Source of the DNA: Chromohalobacter beijerinckii
GTDB taxonomy: Bacteria; Pseudomonadota; Gammaproteobacteria; Pseudomonadales; Halomonadaceae
Direction: 5' to 3'
Length of the DNA: 64,000 nucleotides
Assembly (NCBI RefSeq): GCF_023061185.1
Contig: NZ_JAKGAK010000003.1
Location: 124,001-188,000 of the forward strand
In this document: piece by piece, positions 16,957 to 26,096 of the stretch
Position numbering within the stretch: the stretch's first letter is position 1
Layout of the letters: each line of letters opens with the position of its first letter
The notes under the pieces: model-generated
What the model was told of the DNA's origin: nothing
The model's database searches: none
The model's input: the letters and a program-made list of their open reading frames with translations, nothing else
Made by a program: the position numbers and the translations under genes

Positions 16957-17883
16957 GTGACGCCGCTCGACGATCTGGCCTTCTTTCAGCAGGTAGCACG
17001 TTCGGGCAGCTTGACCGGGGCCTCGCGTGAGCTCGGTCTATCGCTGTCGGCGGTGAGCAAGCGCCTCATGCAGTTGGAGGCGCGACTCGACGTGTCGCTT
17101 GCCACACGCACCACGCGGCGGTTGACCCTGACCGCCGAAGGGGAGCGCTATCTGGCGCGTGGCGCGATGATTCTCGGTGACCTGGGTGATCTCGAAAACT
17201 CACTGCGAGACCAGGGCGCTTCGTTGTCGGGACGGCTTCGAATCAATGCCACGTTCGGCTTCGGACGGCGCCATGTGGCGCCGCTGATCTCGCGCTTTGC
17301 CGAGCTCCATCCTCAACTGGAACTGCTGCTGGAATTGACCAGCTTCCCGCTGGGGCTCGACGAGCAGGGGTTCGATATCAACATCCGCGTCGGCGAGCCG
17401 CCGGATTCGCGTTGGATCGCCAGGCGGTTGCTCACCAACCGTCGGATACTCTGCGCGGCACCTGATTATCTAGCCGGCGCCCCGAGGCTCGAACAACTTG
17501 AGGATCTGGCCCACCATCGATGCTTGATCGTACGCGAGAACGATACCGACTATTCGCTATGGCGGTTCGAGTCCACCGACGGCATACGCACTCAGCGCGC
17601 CATACGCGTTCACGGTCGCCTGGCGAGCAACGATGCCGAGGCCATGACGCGGATGGCACTCGATGGTCACGGCGTATTGCTGCGCTCCTGGTGGGATGTC
17701 CATGAGTACCTGGCGAGCGGCGAACTAGTGGCCTTGTTGCCGCAGTGGCAGGGAGTTCGCGCGGATTTTTACCTGCTTTACAGTGAGCGAATGCGGGACA
17801 GCGTACGGATGCGCAGGTTCATCGATTTCATGATCACGGAGATGACCGGCCGTGTGCCCGAGTTACCTGACGCATCACGTTAA
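16957..17883 (+). CDS. LysR-family regulator (DmlR-like)
   Basis: The 308-residue protein has the LysR winged helix (FFQQVARSGSLTGASRELGL then SLSAVSKRLMQLEARL) and the ligand-binding domain with RINATFGFGRRHVAPLIS, typical of the DmlR/TtuA subgroup. GTG 16957 was chosen because GGAG lies six bases before it and homologues start at MTPLDDL. The 124-base divergent gap to the tartrate/malate dehydrogenase gene should contain its operator; it likely activates that gene in response to D-malate or tartrate. Confidence 0.8.
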   Translation: MTPLDDLAFFQQVARSGSLTGASRELGLSLSAVSKRLMQLEARLDVSLATRTTRRLTLTAEGERYLARGAMILGDLGDLENSLRDQGASLSGRLRINATFGFGRRHVAPLISRFAELHPQLELLLELTSFPLGLDEQGFDINIRVGEPPDSRWIARRLLTNRRILCAAPDYLAGAPRLEQLEDLAHHRCLIVRENDTDYSLWRFESTDGIRTQRAIRVHGRLASNDAEAMTRMALDGHGVLLRSWWDVHEYLASGELVALLPQWQGVRADFYLLYSERMRDSVRMRRFIDFMITEMTGRVPELPDASR

Positions 17884-17984
17884 CCCCATCGCTGGCCTTT
17901 GGTGCCATGCTATCTGCTATGATATGCCGCCTTGCGGCGGGCCAGGCCGGCGTCGCGCTTTCGAGGTCATAGGGAGTCGAGGGA

Positions 17985-19292
17985 TTGAATATCCTGATGT
18001 TCACCAACACCTACTGTCCGACCGTGGGTGGAGTGAGTGAATCCGTTCAGCGTCTCAAGCGGTGCCTGCAGCATGCGGGGCACAGTGTGTTGGTCGTCGC
18101 GCCCAAACTGGACGGTCAGCCACGTTTCGAGCGCGATGTGGTGCGTGTGGTGGCCATGCAGCGCTTCAATGGCAGTGACTTTTCTCTTCCGGTGCCGGTG
18201 CCCGGCCAACTCTACGAGGCCATCGAGGAATTCGAGCCCGACCTGGTGCATTCCCACCATCCCTTCCTGCTCGGCGATACCGCAGCACGCGTGGCGCAGA
18301 CCTATGGCCTACCGTTGGTCTTTACCCATCACACGCTTTACGAGCACTACACGCATTACGTGCCCGGCGACTCGCCGCGCATGCAGCGTTTCGCCATCGC
18401 GCTATCCAGTGAGTACACGCGGTTATGCGATGCAGTGATCGCGCCCAGCGAGAGTATCGCTGCACTATTGGCCCAACGGGGCGTGTTGCCCGACAAGGTG
18501 CGCGTGATTCCTAGTGGCGTGGATACGCGCGCCTTTGGTCGAGGGGATGGGGCGCGCTGGCGTCAGCGCTTTGGCATCCCCGAGGATGCGATGGTGATAG
18601 GGCACGTGGGGCGCCTGGCGATGGAGAAGAACTTAGGTTTTCTGGCCGCGGCGTTATCGCGTTTCCTGGCGCGTCATCCCAAGGCCCGGGTCTTGGTCGT
18701 CGGCGAGGGTGAAGCCCGTACGGTGATGCACGACCATGCCGCCCGCGAGGGCGTGGCGGATCGTTTTCATTACACCGGCAAGCTGCACGATCAAGCCTTG
18801 ATCGATGCCTACCATGCGATGGATACCTTTGCTTTCGCCTCGCACAGTGAAACCCAGGGCATGGTCATCGCCGAAGCCATGGCGTCGGGCCTGCCGGTGG
18901 TGGCGGTCGATGCCAGTGGCGTGCGCGAAGTTCTGAGCGACGGCTTAAACGGCATCATGCTTCCCAGCGATGATGTCGAGACGTTCGCGAAAGCGTTGGA
19001 AACGCTTCAAGAACCGATGTTGCATGCCAGGTTGCGTCAGGGAGCGTTCGACAGCGCGCATAAGCTTGATGATCGACGCTGTGCCGAGCGCTGCTTGGGC
19101 ATCTATCGTCAGGTGCTTGAGGCCGAGGCGAGCGTGGCGGAGCGTGATGATGGTGCCTGGGAGAAGGTGCGTGGGCGTCTCGAAGCCGAGTGGCGTTTGC
19201 TGCGGCATCGCGGCCGGGTATTGCGCTCGGTGTTTCAAACCGTGCCGGAGCGCGACGCAGTCCAGGCCAAGGAAGAAGCCCCCAGTAAGTGA
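17985..19292 (+). CDS. GT4-family glycosyltransferase
   Basis: The 435-residue protein begins with NILMFTNTYCPTVGGVS, the nucleotide-fold start of GT4 enzymes, followed by HSHHPFLLGDTAA and the donor-binding C-terminal half with HSETQGMVIAEAMASGLPVV (the EX7E motif). The start is TTG 17985 after AGGGAG; ATG 17997 is internal to the first beta-strand. A basic, helical C-terminal extension of about 70 residues suggests membrane association. The closest functional group by eye is that of glycolipid-forming glucosyltransferases; the acceptor is not determined. Confidence 0.75.
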   Translation: MNILMFTNTYCPTVGGVSESVQRLKRCLQHAGHSVLVVAPKLDGQPRFERDVVRVVAMQRFNGSDFSLPVPVPGQLYEAIEEFEPDLVHSHHPFLLGDTAARVAQTYGLPLVFTHHTLYEHYTHYVPGDSPRMQRFAIALSSEYTRLCDAVIAPSESIAALLAQRGVLPDKVRVIPSGVDTRAFGRGDGARWRQRFGIPEDAMVIGHVGRLAMEKNLGFLAAALSRFLARHPKARVLVVGEGEARTVMHDHAAREGVADRFHYTGKLHDQALIDAYHAMDTFAFASHSETQGMVIAEAMASGLPVVAVDASGVREVLSDGLNGIMLPSDDVETFAKALETLQEPMLHARLRQGAFDSAHKLDDRRCAERCLGIYRQVLEAEASVAERDDGAWEKVRGRLEAEWRLLRHRGRVLRSVFQTVPERDAVQAKEEAPSK

Positions 19293-19310
19293 GCGCTCAC
19301 AGGATGGGCG

Positions 19311-19991
19311 TTACACGCGCTTGCTACGTCGCTCTGCATAACGCTTGAGTCCCCACAAAATACCCATGGCGACGACGATGCCGCCGACGGCGATCAGCAA
19401 TCCCTCGCGGCTTTCAGCGGTGACCAGCGACCCCAACTGACTTCCCAGCAAGGTGACGCCAAGTAGCCCCGGGGCTATTCCCAAGGTGGAGCCGAGCATG
19501 TAATCGCGAAAACGCAAATGGCAGGCGCCGGCCAGCATGTTGGTCAGGGTGAAAGGTGCCAGCGGCAGCAGGTTGAACAGCACCATGGTGCGAACGCCGC
19601 GTCCGGCGAGAAGCCGAGCCAGGCCGTTGAGCTTCTGGCCGCCGTGGCGTAGGAGTGCGTCGCGTCCTAGCGCTCTCCCTACCCAGTAAGTGGCGATCGA
19701 CGCCGACAGCGTCCCCAGCATGGCGTAGACGAAGCCCCAGGCGGGGCCGAAGACCAGGCCGGTGGCAGCGACTAGCACGCTCAATGGAAAGACGACCAGG
19801 GAAGTGAGGGCATACACACCCATGACGGCCAGAGGCGCCCAGGGGGCGTCGCGCCATGCGGCGGCATTTTGCAGCAGATGGAGCAGCGCTTGCGGGGTCA
19901 GAATGTCGTGCATGGCGAGCCATTGCCAGAGCAGGCCACAGCCGAGCATGACACCGAGCAATGTGAAGAGAATTCCGAGAGAACGAGACAT
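19311..19991 (-). CDS. TVP38/TMEM64 family membrane protein
   Basis: The 226-residue polytopic protein carries the conserved family region VVFPLSVLVAATGLVFGPAW followed by GTLSASIATYWVGRALG, and FNLLPLAPFTLTNMLAGA in the second half, as in DedA/VTT-domain proteins. This superfamily has been linked to lipid scrambling or flipping; the role here is not known. It converges with the glycosyltransferase gene. Confidence 0.75.
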   Translation of the reverse strand: MSRSLGILFTLLGVMLGCGLLWQWLAMHDILTPQALLHLLQNAAAWRDAPWAPLAVMGVYALTSLVVFPLSVLVAATGLVFGPAWGFVYAMLGTLSASIATYWVGRALGRDALLRHGGQKLNGLARLLAGRGVRTMVLFNLLPLAPFTLTNMLAGACHLRFRDYMLGSTLGIAPGLLGVTLLGSQLGSLVTAESREGLLIAVGGIVVAMGILWGLKRYAERRSKRV

Positions 19992-20044
19992 GCGGGCACT
20001 CTATGCGTGAACTGCGCCAAGCATACGTGAGAGCCCGCACGGGG

Positions 20045-20070
20045 AAAACACGGCACTTTGCGTGCCGTGT
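20045..20070 (-). terminator. Terminator of the butyrobetaine hydroxylase/binding-protein operon
   Basis: On the minus strand, 17 bases past the stop, ACACGGCAC-GCAAA-GTGCCGTGT forms a 9-bp stem followed by a T tract. Confidence 0.8.
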
Positions 20071-20086
20071 CGGGCGCGGACCACTC

Positions 20087-21025
20087 TTACAGTGACAGCG
20101 CCTCTTTCACTACCGGCCAAGCTGCGTCGCCATCGGTAGTGGTCACGCCGTCGAGCATTTCCTCGACGCGATCCGGATGATCCTCGATCCAGGTCGTGGC
20201 CACGGTGTCGAGCTCTTTCTCATCAAGACCAAAGGCCTTGATCATCCAGCTTTGCTGTTCCGCCGTGAAGGTGTAGTTCTCGAAGAACGTCGTCAGGTTG
20301 GGGTTGTCGTCAGCGAAGTCTGAGCCCATCAGGGTCAGCACCTGGCTGGCACCGTTGCCTTCACCGAACAGGTTCTTGCTGTCCTCCAGGTAGCGCATCG
20401 GCAGCTCGAGGTTCATCCAGTGCGGCGTCCAGCCGACCCAGACGATGGGGTCCTCGCGTGAGATGGAATCGCGCGCCGCGCTTAGCATGCCAACGGTGCT
20501 GGTATCCACTAGCTGCCAGTCGCCGAGTCCCCAAGTGTCGTTATCGATCGCCTTGTTGAGGATCTCGCTGGCGGCGGACCCGGCGCCGAAGCCATGAATC
20601 TTGCCGTCGAACATGTCGCGGTGCTCGTCGAGATCTTCGAACGAGGTCACACCTTGTTCGTAGACATACTCGGGCACCGCTAGCGTCATTTGCGCACCAT
20701 CGACGTTATTGGCGATACGCTTCACGCTTCCTTTGTCTTCCATGGGAGTGAGCATCGGCTCTTGCGCCGGTAGCCAACCGCCCAGGAACACGTCCACATC
20801 ACCGCTTTCCATGCCTTGGTAGATGACCTGCAGGCCGATATCGTCGGTCTGCGCCTGATAACCGAGGGGCGCCAACAGCTGGCTGGCGATCTCGGTCTTG
20901 ACGGTAATCCCGGGCCACGACGGCACGCCAAAACTCACTGTGTCAGCGGCTTGGGCCGGCAGTGCCAGGCCGATACCGGCGGCAAGCGGTAGTCCGGCGA
21001 GTAAGGGACGAAGCGAATGAGACAT
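20087..21025 (-). CDS. Betaine/choline/carnitine-type ABC substrate-binding protein (OpuAC domain)
   Basis: The 312-residue protein has a signal peptide ending LPAQA and the OpuAC/ProX fold, with FGVPSWPGITVKTEIASQLL, GDVDVFLGGWLPAQEPM and VWVGWTPHWMNLELPMRYLE; the tryptophans supply an aromatic cage for a trimethylammonium group. Its ATG overlaps the stop of the upstream hydroxylase gene (TGATG), so the two are co-translated. No permease or ATPase lies nearby, so it must use a transporter encoded elsewhere. Gamma-butyrobetaine or carnitine is the obvious ligand from context. Confidence 0.82.
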   Translation of the reverse strand: MSHSLRPLLAGLPLAAGIGLALPAQAADTVSFGVPSWPGITVKTEIASQLLAPLGYQAQTDDIGLQVIYQGMESGDVDVFLGGWLPAQEPMLTPMEDKGSVKRIANNVDGAQMTLAVPEYVYEQGVTSFEDLDEHRDMFDGKIHGFGAGSAASEILNKAIDNDTWGLGDWQLVDTSTVGMLSAARDSISREDPIVWVGWTPHWMNLELPMRYLEDSKNLFGEGNGASQVLTLMGSDFADDNPNLTTFFENYTFTAEQQSWMIKAFGLDEKELDTVATTWIEDHPDRVEEMLDGVTTTDGDAAWPVVKEALSL

Positions 21026-22251
21026 CAGAAAACTCCCGTTTCATTGGTGGATGTTGTCGGAGTAGCGGGCGCGGCTGTAGAGGCGTGGCGCGCCAACACG
21101 CGTAGATGCGATTCGAGGTGGTCGATGTCCAGGTAGGTGCCTTGCAGGTGGCGACGGCCGGTATTGGGATCGAAGGCGCCGCGCCCATGCAGTACACGGC
21201 GGTTATCGAAAGCCACCATCTGACCGGGTTCGAGCGCGAAGTCGACGCGGAAGCGCGGCTCGCGCAGGCGCTGCCAGAAGATCAGGTATGCTTCGTACCA
21301 GGCATCGGCTTCTTCCGGCGGGAGACGCAGGGTGTCGCGAATCCAGTTGTTGAAGCGGATTTCGCGAAGGCGGCCCGTGTCATCGACGTCAATGACCGGT
21401 GCGCGCACGGCGATGTCGCTATCCTCGTCCTGAAAGCGGAAATCGATAGGCGTGTCGCGCAGGCGAAGGAAGACGTCCGGTGCTTCGTGGCGCAGTGCCT
21501 CGGCCACGGCGAAGCCATCGGCGAACAGCGATTCGCCGCCTTCGGCTTCGTTTTCCAGGCAATACAGCAGCTGGATGTCCGGCGGATGGCGCCAGTTGGG
21601 GAGGTCGGAATGCAGCTCGAGGCCGATGGCCGTGTAAGCGGCATTATTGGGGTTGGGCTTGGACTGAACGTCGAAACGCGCCCCGAAGTTGGTGGCACGC
21701 ATCGGGCCGAAGAGCTCGGCGATGCGCACGACTTCCTCGAGCTCGCGCGGGCCGTCGTCGAGTAGGACCAAACCATCGCGCAGCAGGGCAGTCAACCACT
21801 CACGACGGCCTTGGTTACCGCCCATCATCTCGGCATGCGGCACGTGAGCCGGTGTGAAGCCTTCCGGCCACGCGACGGCACGCGGGACGCCATCATCGAT
21901 GTGCGTTTCAGGACGACGCTGATGCAGCCAGCCGGCGTCGAAGCGCGATTCGTGTCCGTCGGCCCAGCGCAGCACCAGCACGCCGTCTTCGACGGCAGCT
22001 TCGGGATGGGCATTCAGGAAGTTTTCGTCTCCGAGAGGCTTGTAGAGGCGTTCACGCGTCATGGGGTGACGGCATTCGGGGCAAGCGCAGTGATCGCGCA
22101 GCCAACGATAGCTGTAACGCGCGGTATCGGCGTTATCCCAGGTTACCTCCAGCGCCTTGTCGTGGGCCTGGCTGGTGCGCAACGCGGGCCCTTGTACGTA
22201 AGGGAACAGCTCACTCATTTCGACGGCGGGGGATTGGCTCTGGGACTGCAT
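21025..22251 (-). CDS. Gamma-butyrobetaine dioxygenase (carnitine-forming)
   Basis: The 408-residue protein has an N-terminal zinc-binding DUF971-like domain (YRWLRDHCACPECRHP) and a C-terminal TauD-type Fe(II)/2-oxoglutarate oxygenase domain, with the iron ligands in GLELHSDLPNW (HxD) and RVLHGRGAFD, and the arginine of GRRHLQGTYLD for 2-oxoglutarate. This two-domain arrangement is that of gamma-butyrobetaine hydroxylase (EC 1.14.11.1), which makes L-carnitine. ATG 22251 follows AGGAGG. A LysR gene is divergently placed 156 bases away. Confidence 0.82.
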   Translation of the reverse strand: MQSQSQSPAVEMSELFPYVQGPALRTSQAHDKALEVTWDNADTARYSYRWLRDHCACPECRHPMTRERLYKPLGDENFLNAHPEAAVEDGVLVLRWADGHESRFDAGWLHQRRPETHIDDGVPRAVAWPEGFTPAHVPHAEMMGGNQGRREWLTALLRDGLVLLDDGPRELEEVVRIAELFGPMRATNFGARFDVQSKPNPNNAAYTAIGLELHSDLPNWRHPPDIQLLYCLENEAEGGESLFADGFAVAEALRHEAPDVFLRLRDTPIDFRFQDEDSDIAVRAPVIDVDDTGRLREIRFNNWIRDTLRLPPEEADAWYEAYLIFWQRLREPRFRVDFALEPGQMVAFDNRRVLHGRGAFDPNTGRRHLQGTYLDIDHLESHLRVLARHASTAAPATPTTSTNETGVF

Positions 22252-22407
22252 ATCGGCCTCCTGGTGTTGGGTCGTGCGAATCGGCCTCTAGCATGTCGCC
22301 TCATGGCGACATTAGACAAACGATGAATATCGGACCTAAGGCCAAGCTTTGCTAATGGGCAGCTTATTGACGATCATGGGCGGACGTCCATTACCACCGA
22401 GTTCACC

Positions 22408-23277
22408 ATGTCCCTGCCACCGATTCTGTGGATGCAAGCCTTCGAGGCTGCCGCGCGTACGCTGAGTTTCACCCAGGCTGGTCGCGAGCTGGGCGTGACG
22501 CAGTCGGCCATTAGCCAACGGATTCGCCTGCTCGAAGACCGTCTCGGCCAGGCGCTATTCGTGCGGCACCCGCGGAGCCTGTCGCTGACGCCGGCCGGAC
22601 AGGCCTGGCTGCCAAGCATTCAGGAGGCCTTTACACGCATCGCCGAGGGTACTGCCGAGGTCTTCGGACCGCACCCCGACGCGCCGGTGACGCTGCGGGC
22701 CACGCCTGCCGTGCAGGCTGGTTGGCTGGCCACCGAACTGACCCATTTCCATCGGCGCCATCGCGATGTCACGGTGCGTCTGGTGAGCGCCGTGTGGCCT
22801 GGCGACTTCAGCGCCGAGGGTGTGGACATGGAGATTCGCTACGGCCAGGGTGATTGGACCGATATGGAGTCGGTGCTGCTCAACGAGGAAGTCATGCTAC
22901 CGGTGTGCTCGCCGGATCTGGCCCGTGAGTTGCAGACGCCCGACGATTTGGCCGGGCATACCCTGTTGCACGCCGCCGGCTTCGCGCTGGGCTGGCCGAG
23001 CTGGCTGGCGATGGCCGGATCCGAAGGGCTGGAAGCGCGTTGTGCTTCGTTCATTTGCGATACTCAGGTCGCCACGCTGGCGTTGGCCGCACGCGGGGCG
23101 GGCATCGCGCTGACCCATCGGCGCCTCTTCGATGGACGTGACGATCTGGTGGCGCCCTTTGAATTGTGCATGCCCACCGACGAGGCCTTCTGGCTGGTAC
23201 GCCCGCAGGCGCGGGTATTGCGTCCTGCATGCGAGGCACTATGGGAATGGTTGCGTGATGCACGTGAACTAGACTGA
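22408..23277 (+). CDS. LysR-family regulator (GcvA-like group)
   Basis: The 289-residue protein opens with the LysR helix-turn-helix FEAAARTLSFTQAGRELGVT then QSAISQRIRLLEDRLGQALF, and has a GcvA-like effector domain with the pattern EIRYGQGDW and an HTLLHAAG segment. Its divergent position next to the butyrobetaine hydroxylase gene makes control of that operon likely. No obvious Shine-Dalgarno precedes the ATG. Confidence 0.8.
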   Translation: MSLPPILWMQAFEAAARTLSFTQAGRELGVTQSAISQRIRLLEDRLGQALFVRHPRSLSLTPAGQAWLPSIQEAFTRIAEGTAEVFGPHPDAPVTLRATPAVQAGWLATELTHFHRRHRDVTVRLVSAVWPGDFSAEGVDMEIRYGQGDWTDMESVLLNEEVMLPVCSPDLARELQTPDDLAGHTLLHAAGFALGWPSWLAMAGSEGLEARCASFICDTQVATLALAARGAGIALTHRRLFDGRDDLVAPFELCMPTDEAFWLVRPQARVLRPACEALWEWLRDARELD

Positions 23278-23322
23278 CGGCAGTGGCCCATGAATGAGGC
23301 TGGCGAGCCCGAGGAGACGAGC

Positions 23323-23745
23323 ATGACGAGGTATCGGCACGCGGGTGATGTAATGCCTGTCGCGATGGGCATTGTCTTGTTGTTGGCGGTGGCAGGGATT
23401 ACGACGGCCAGCGCGGACGGTGTAAAGGTCTACGATCCCGAGAGCGGGCGCTTGCTGCCGCTCGAGTCGCACCAGGGCGGACATGAGGACAGACGATACG
23501 ACCGTGAGCGTCACGCCTGGCATGGATGGGATGAACCTGGGTGGCGAAAAGGACGCGATCGCGTCAACGTGCACCCGTCGATCATAGTGCAGCCCAGCGC
23601 GTCTTCGTCGCCAGGCGTCGAGACGCGCTCCGCCACGCCTGAAGGTAGCCGTGTATGTCGCGGGGACGACGGTGCCACCACTTGGTCGACGCGCCCTACG
23701 CCTTGTGCCTCGGCTTCGGAGAGCCGCGATGCTACGCCGCAATGA
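23323..23745 (+). CDS. Small exported protein of unknown function
   Basis: The 140-residue product has a signal peptide (hydrophobic core MGIVLLLAVAGITTASA) and a mature part rich in charged, histidine and arginine residues, then serine and threonine, with a possible disulphide between its two late cysteines. No family was recognised. GAGGAG lies six bases before the ATG. The stop falls 10 bases before the nfeD start, so the two are probably co-transcribed. Confidence 0.55.
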   Translation: MTRYRHAGDVMPVAMGIVLLLAVAGITTASADGVKVYDPESGRLLPLESHQGGHEDRRYDRERHAWHGWDEPGWRKGRDRVNVHPSIIVQPSASSSPGVETRSATPEGSRVCRGDDGATTWSTRPTPCASASESRDATPQ

Positions 23746-23755
23746 CGGAGTCGTA

Positions 23756-25108
23756 ATGCGCCGCTGCCTGATGTGGGCCTGCCTGGTGCTCGCGGGTCTG
23801 GGGCTGTCGTGGCTGGCGAGTGCGCAATCCGACGCGCGTGACGCACCCCACGGCGTGGTCCTGAGCATCGACGGCAGCATTGGCCCCGCCACCAGCGATT
23901 ACTTTCAGCGCGGTCTCGAACGTGCCGACGAAGCGGGTGCCTCGCTGGTGATTCTCGAACTCGATACACCGGGCGGCTTGGACGCCTCCATGCGTGACAT
24001 GATCCGCGCGATGCTGGCCTCGCCGGTGCCGGTGGTGAGTTATGTGACGCCCGCCGGCGCGCGGGCCGCCAGTGCCGGTACCTATTTGCTATATGCCAGT
24101 CATGTCGCCGCCATGGCGCCAGCCACGCACCTTGGCTCGGCGACCCCGGTGCAGCTCGGCGGAGGTGGCGGCGAATCGACGCCGGACGAAGCGCAAGAGG
24201 GCGACGATCAGGAGACGTCGTCATCGGCGATGGAGCGCAAGGTCCTCGAGGATGCGGTGGCCACGATTCGCTCGTTGGCCGAGCGTCATGGACGCAACGC
24301 CGAGTGGGCCGAACGCGCCGTGCGCGAGGCGGCCAATCTCACGGCCAACGAGGCGCTGGAGGCCAATGTCATCGAGGTCGTGGCGAACGATCTCGACGAC
24401 TTGCTGACCCAGCTCGACGGGCGGCGTGTGGTCATGGAAGACGGGGAGCGCACGCTCTCTACGGAAAACATGACGCTTGAGCGTCAGCCACCGGACTGGC
24501 GCGCTAAGGTGCTGGCATTCATCACCGATCCCAACGTCGCCTATTTCCTGATGATCATCGGCTTCTACGGGCTGATCTTCGAATTGCTGAGTCCAGGCAC
24601 TCTATTTCCCGGCGTGATCGGCGCCATCAGTCTGGTATTGGCCATGTATGCCTTCCAGATGCTCTCGGTGGGGTATGCGGGCCTGGCACTGATTTTCCTA
24701 GGCATGGCGCTGGTCGTGGCCGAAGCGTTCGTGCCCAGCGTTGGCGTGCTGGGCTTCGGCGGACTCGCCGCCTTCGTCGCCGGCTCGGTGATGTTGATGG
24801 ACGACACGCATCAGGCGCTGGCGTTGCCTCTGGTAGGCGGTGTGGCGCTGGTGGCCGCCGGCTTCCTATTGTGGGTAGTGACACGCTTTTTGGGCATACG
24901 CCAACGCCGTCCGCAGGGCGGCCAGGAGGAAATGATCGGCCAAGAGGCCACCGTGCTGGCGGATTTCCAGGGGCAGGGCAAGGTCATGGTGCACGGCGAG
25001 CGCTGGCAGGCGCGCTGTGCATCGCCCGTGGCACGCGGTCAGCGGGTGCGGATCGTATCCAACGAGGGCTTGACGCTGATCGTCGAGCCAATGACGGCAA
25101 CCCCTTAG
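23756..25108 (+). CDS. nfeD: NfeD-type membrane serine protease (long form)
   Basis: The 450-residue protein has a signal sequence, a ClpP-like periplasmic protease domain with TPGGLDASMRDM and the nucleophile serine S106 in GARAASAGTYLLYA, a general-base lysine near K162 (MERKVLEDA), then four membrane helices and a C-terminal NfeD beta-barrel ending VRIVSNEGLTLIVEPM. The layout is that of the long NfeD proteins that cleave stomatin-like partners. GGAG lies five bases before ATG 23756. The partner slipin gene follows 66 bases downstream, the standard nfeD-slipin operon. Confidence 0.88.
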   Translation: MRRCLMWACLVLAGLGLSWLASAQSDARDAPHGVVLSIDGSIGPATSDYFQRGLERADEAGASLVILELDTPGGLDASMRDMIRAMLASPVPVVSYVTPAGARAASAGTYLLYASHVAAMAPATHLGSATPVQLGGGGGESTPDEAQEGDDQETSSSAMERKVLEDAVATIRSLAERHGRNAEWAERAVREAANLTANEALEANVIEVVANDLDDLLTQLDGRRVVMEDGERTLSTENMTLERQPPDWRAKVLAFITDPNVAYFLMIIGFYGLIFELLSPGTLFPGVIGAISLVLAMYAFQMLSVGYAGLALIFLGMALVVAEAFVPSVGVLGFGGLAAFVAGSVMLMDDTHQALALPLVGGVALVAAGFLLWVVTRFLGIRQRRPQGGQEEMIGQEATVLADFQGQGKVMVHGERWQARCASPVARGQRVRIVSNEGLTLIVEPMTATP

Positions 25109-25174
25109 TCGCCATGCGGCGCCTGGGGCACGCTATCGTTTATCGAGAAGGGTTCATCGAGAAGGAGTAACGCC

Positions 25175-26035
25175 ATGTACGCGAGTTATGCCTATTTAGT
25201 GCCGATCGTCCTGGTCGTGCTGTTGCTGTTTGCGGCGATACGCATCTTGCCGGAGTACAAGCGCGGCGTGGTGTTCTTTCTGGGCCGTTTTCAGGCGGTG
25301 AAGGGGCCGGGGCTGTTGTTGCTGATCCCGGGAATTCAGAAGATGCAGGTCGTCGATCTGCGCACCGTGACGCTGGATGTGCCGGAACAGGACGTCATCT
25401 CGCAGGACAACGTCACCGTGCGTGTCAACGCGGTGCTGTACTTTCGCGTGGTCGACCCGGAGAAGGCCATCATCCAGGTCGAGAACTTCGGTGTCGCCAC
25501 CAGTCAACTGGCGCAGACGACCTTGCGCTCGGTACTCGGTAAGCACGACCTCGACGAGATGCTCTCCGAGCGCGACCGACTCAACAACGATATCCAGGAG
25601 ATCCTCGATGCACAGACCGAGTCATGGGGCATCAAGGTCGCCAATGTCGAGATCAAGCATGTCGACCTCGACGAGAGCATGATTCGCGCCATCGCCCGGC
25701 AAGCCGAAGCCGAGCGCGAACGGCGTGCCAAGGTGATCCATGCCGAGGGCGAGCTGCAGGCTTCGCACAAGCTGGTCGAGGCCGCCGATGTCATGTCCAG
25801 CAACCCGGCGGCACTGCAACTGCGTTATCTGCAGACGCTCAGCGACATGAGCAACAAGAATGCCTCGACCATCGTGTTCCCGCTGCCGATGGACATCATG
25901 GAGGCCTTCAAGGGGCACTTGAACAAGGCAGGCGGTGCGTCTTCGCAAGGCCAACCCCCGAATGGAGCGGCGGCATCCGGCACGTCGTCGGGCCGCGCCT
26001 CGGCGGATGACGAGACACCGGGCAACGAAGCGTGA
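25175..26035 (+). CDS. Slipin (stomatin/SPFH-domain membrane protein)
   Basis: The 286-residue protein has an N-terminal hydrophobic segment, an SPFH domain ([20 protein letters not shown], then [20 protein letters not shown] and [17 protein letters not shown]) and a coiled region rich in glutamate and arginine. The C-terminal 40 residues are low-complexity Gly/Ser/Ala. GAGAAGGAG precedes the start. Slipins form ring assemblies in lipid microdomains and are substrates of NfeD proteases. Confidence 0.88.
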   Translation: MYASYAYLVPIVLVVLLLFAAIRILPEYKRGVVFFLGRFQAVKGPGLLLLIPGIQKMQVVDLRTVTLDVPEQDVISQDNVTVRVNAVLYFRVVDPEKAIIQVENFGVATSQLAQTTLRSVLGKHDLDEMLSERDRLNNDIQEILDAQTESWGIKVANVEIKHVDLDESMIRAIARQAEAERERRAKVIHAEGELQASHKLVEAADVMSSNPAALQLRYLQTLSDMSNKNASTIVFPLPMDIMEAFKGHLNKAGGASSQGQPPNGAAASGTSSGRASADDETPGNEA

Positions 26036-26096
26036 CAGACGGCTGTCATCTCGAGCGGTTAGAATGTCGCCTCGTTTTCACGAGGAGCAAGGCGGC

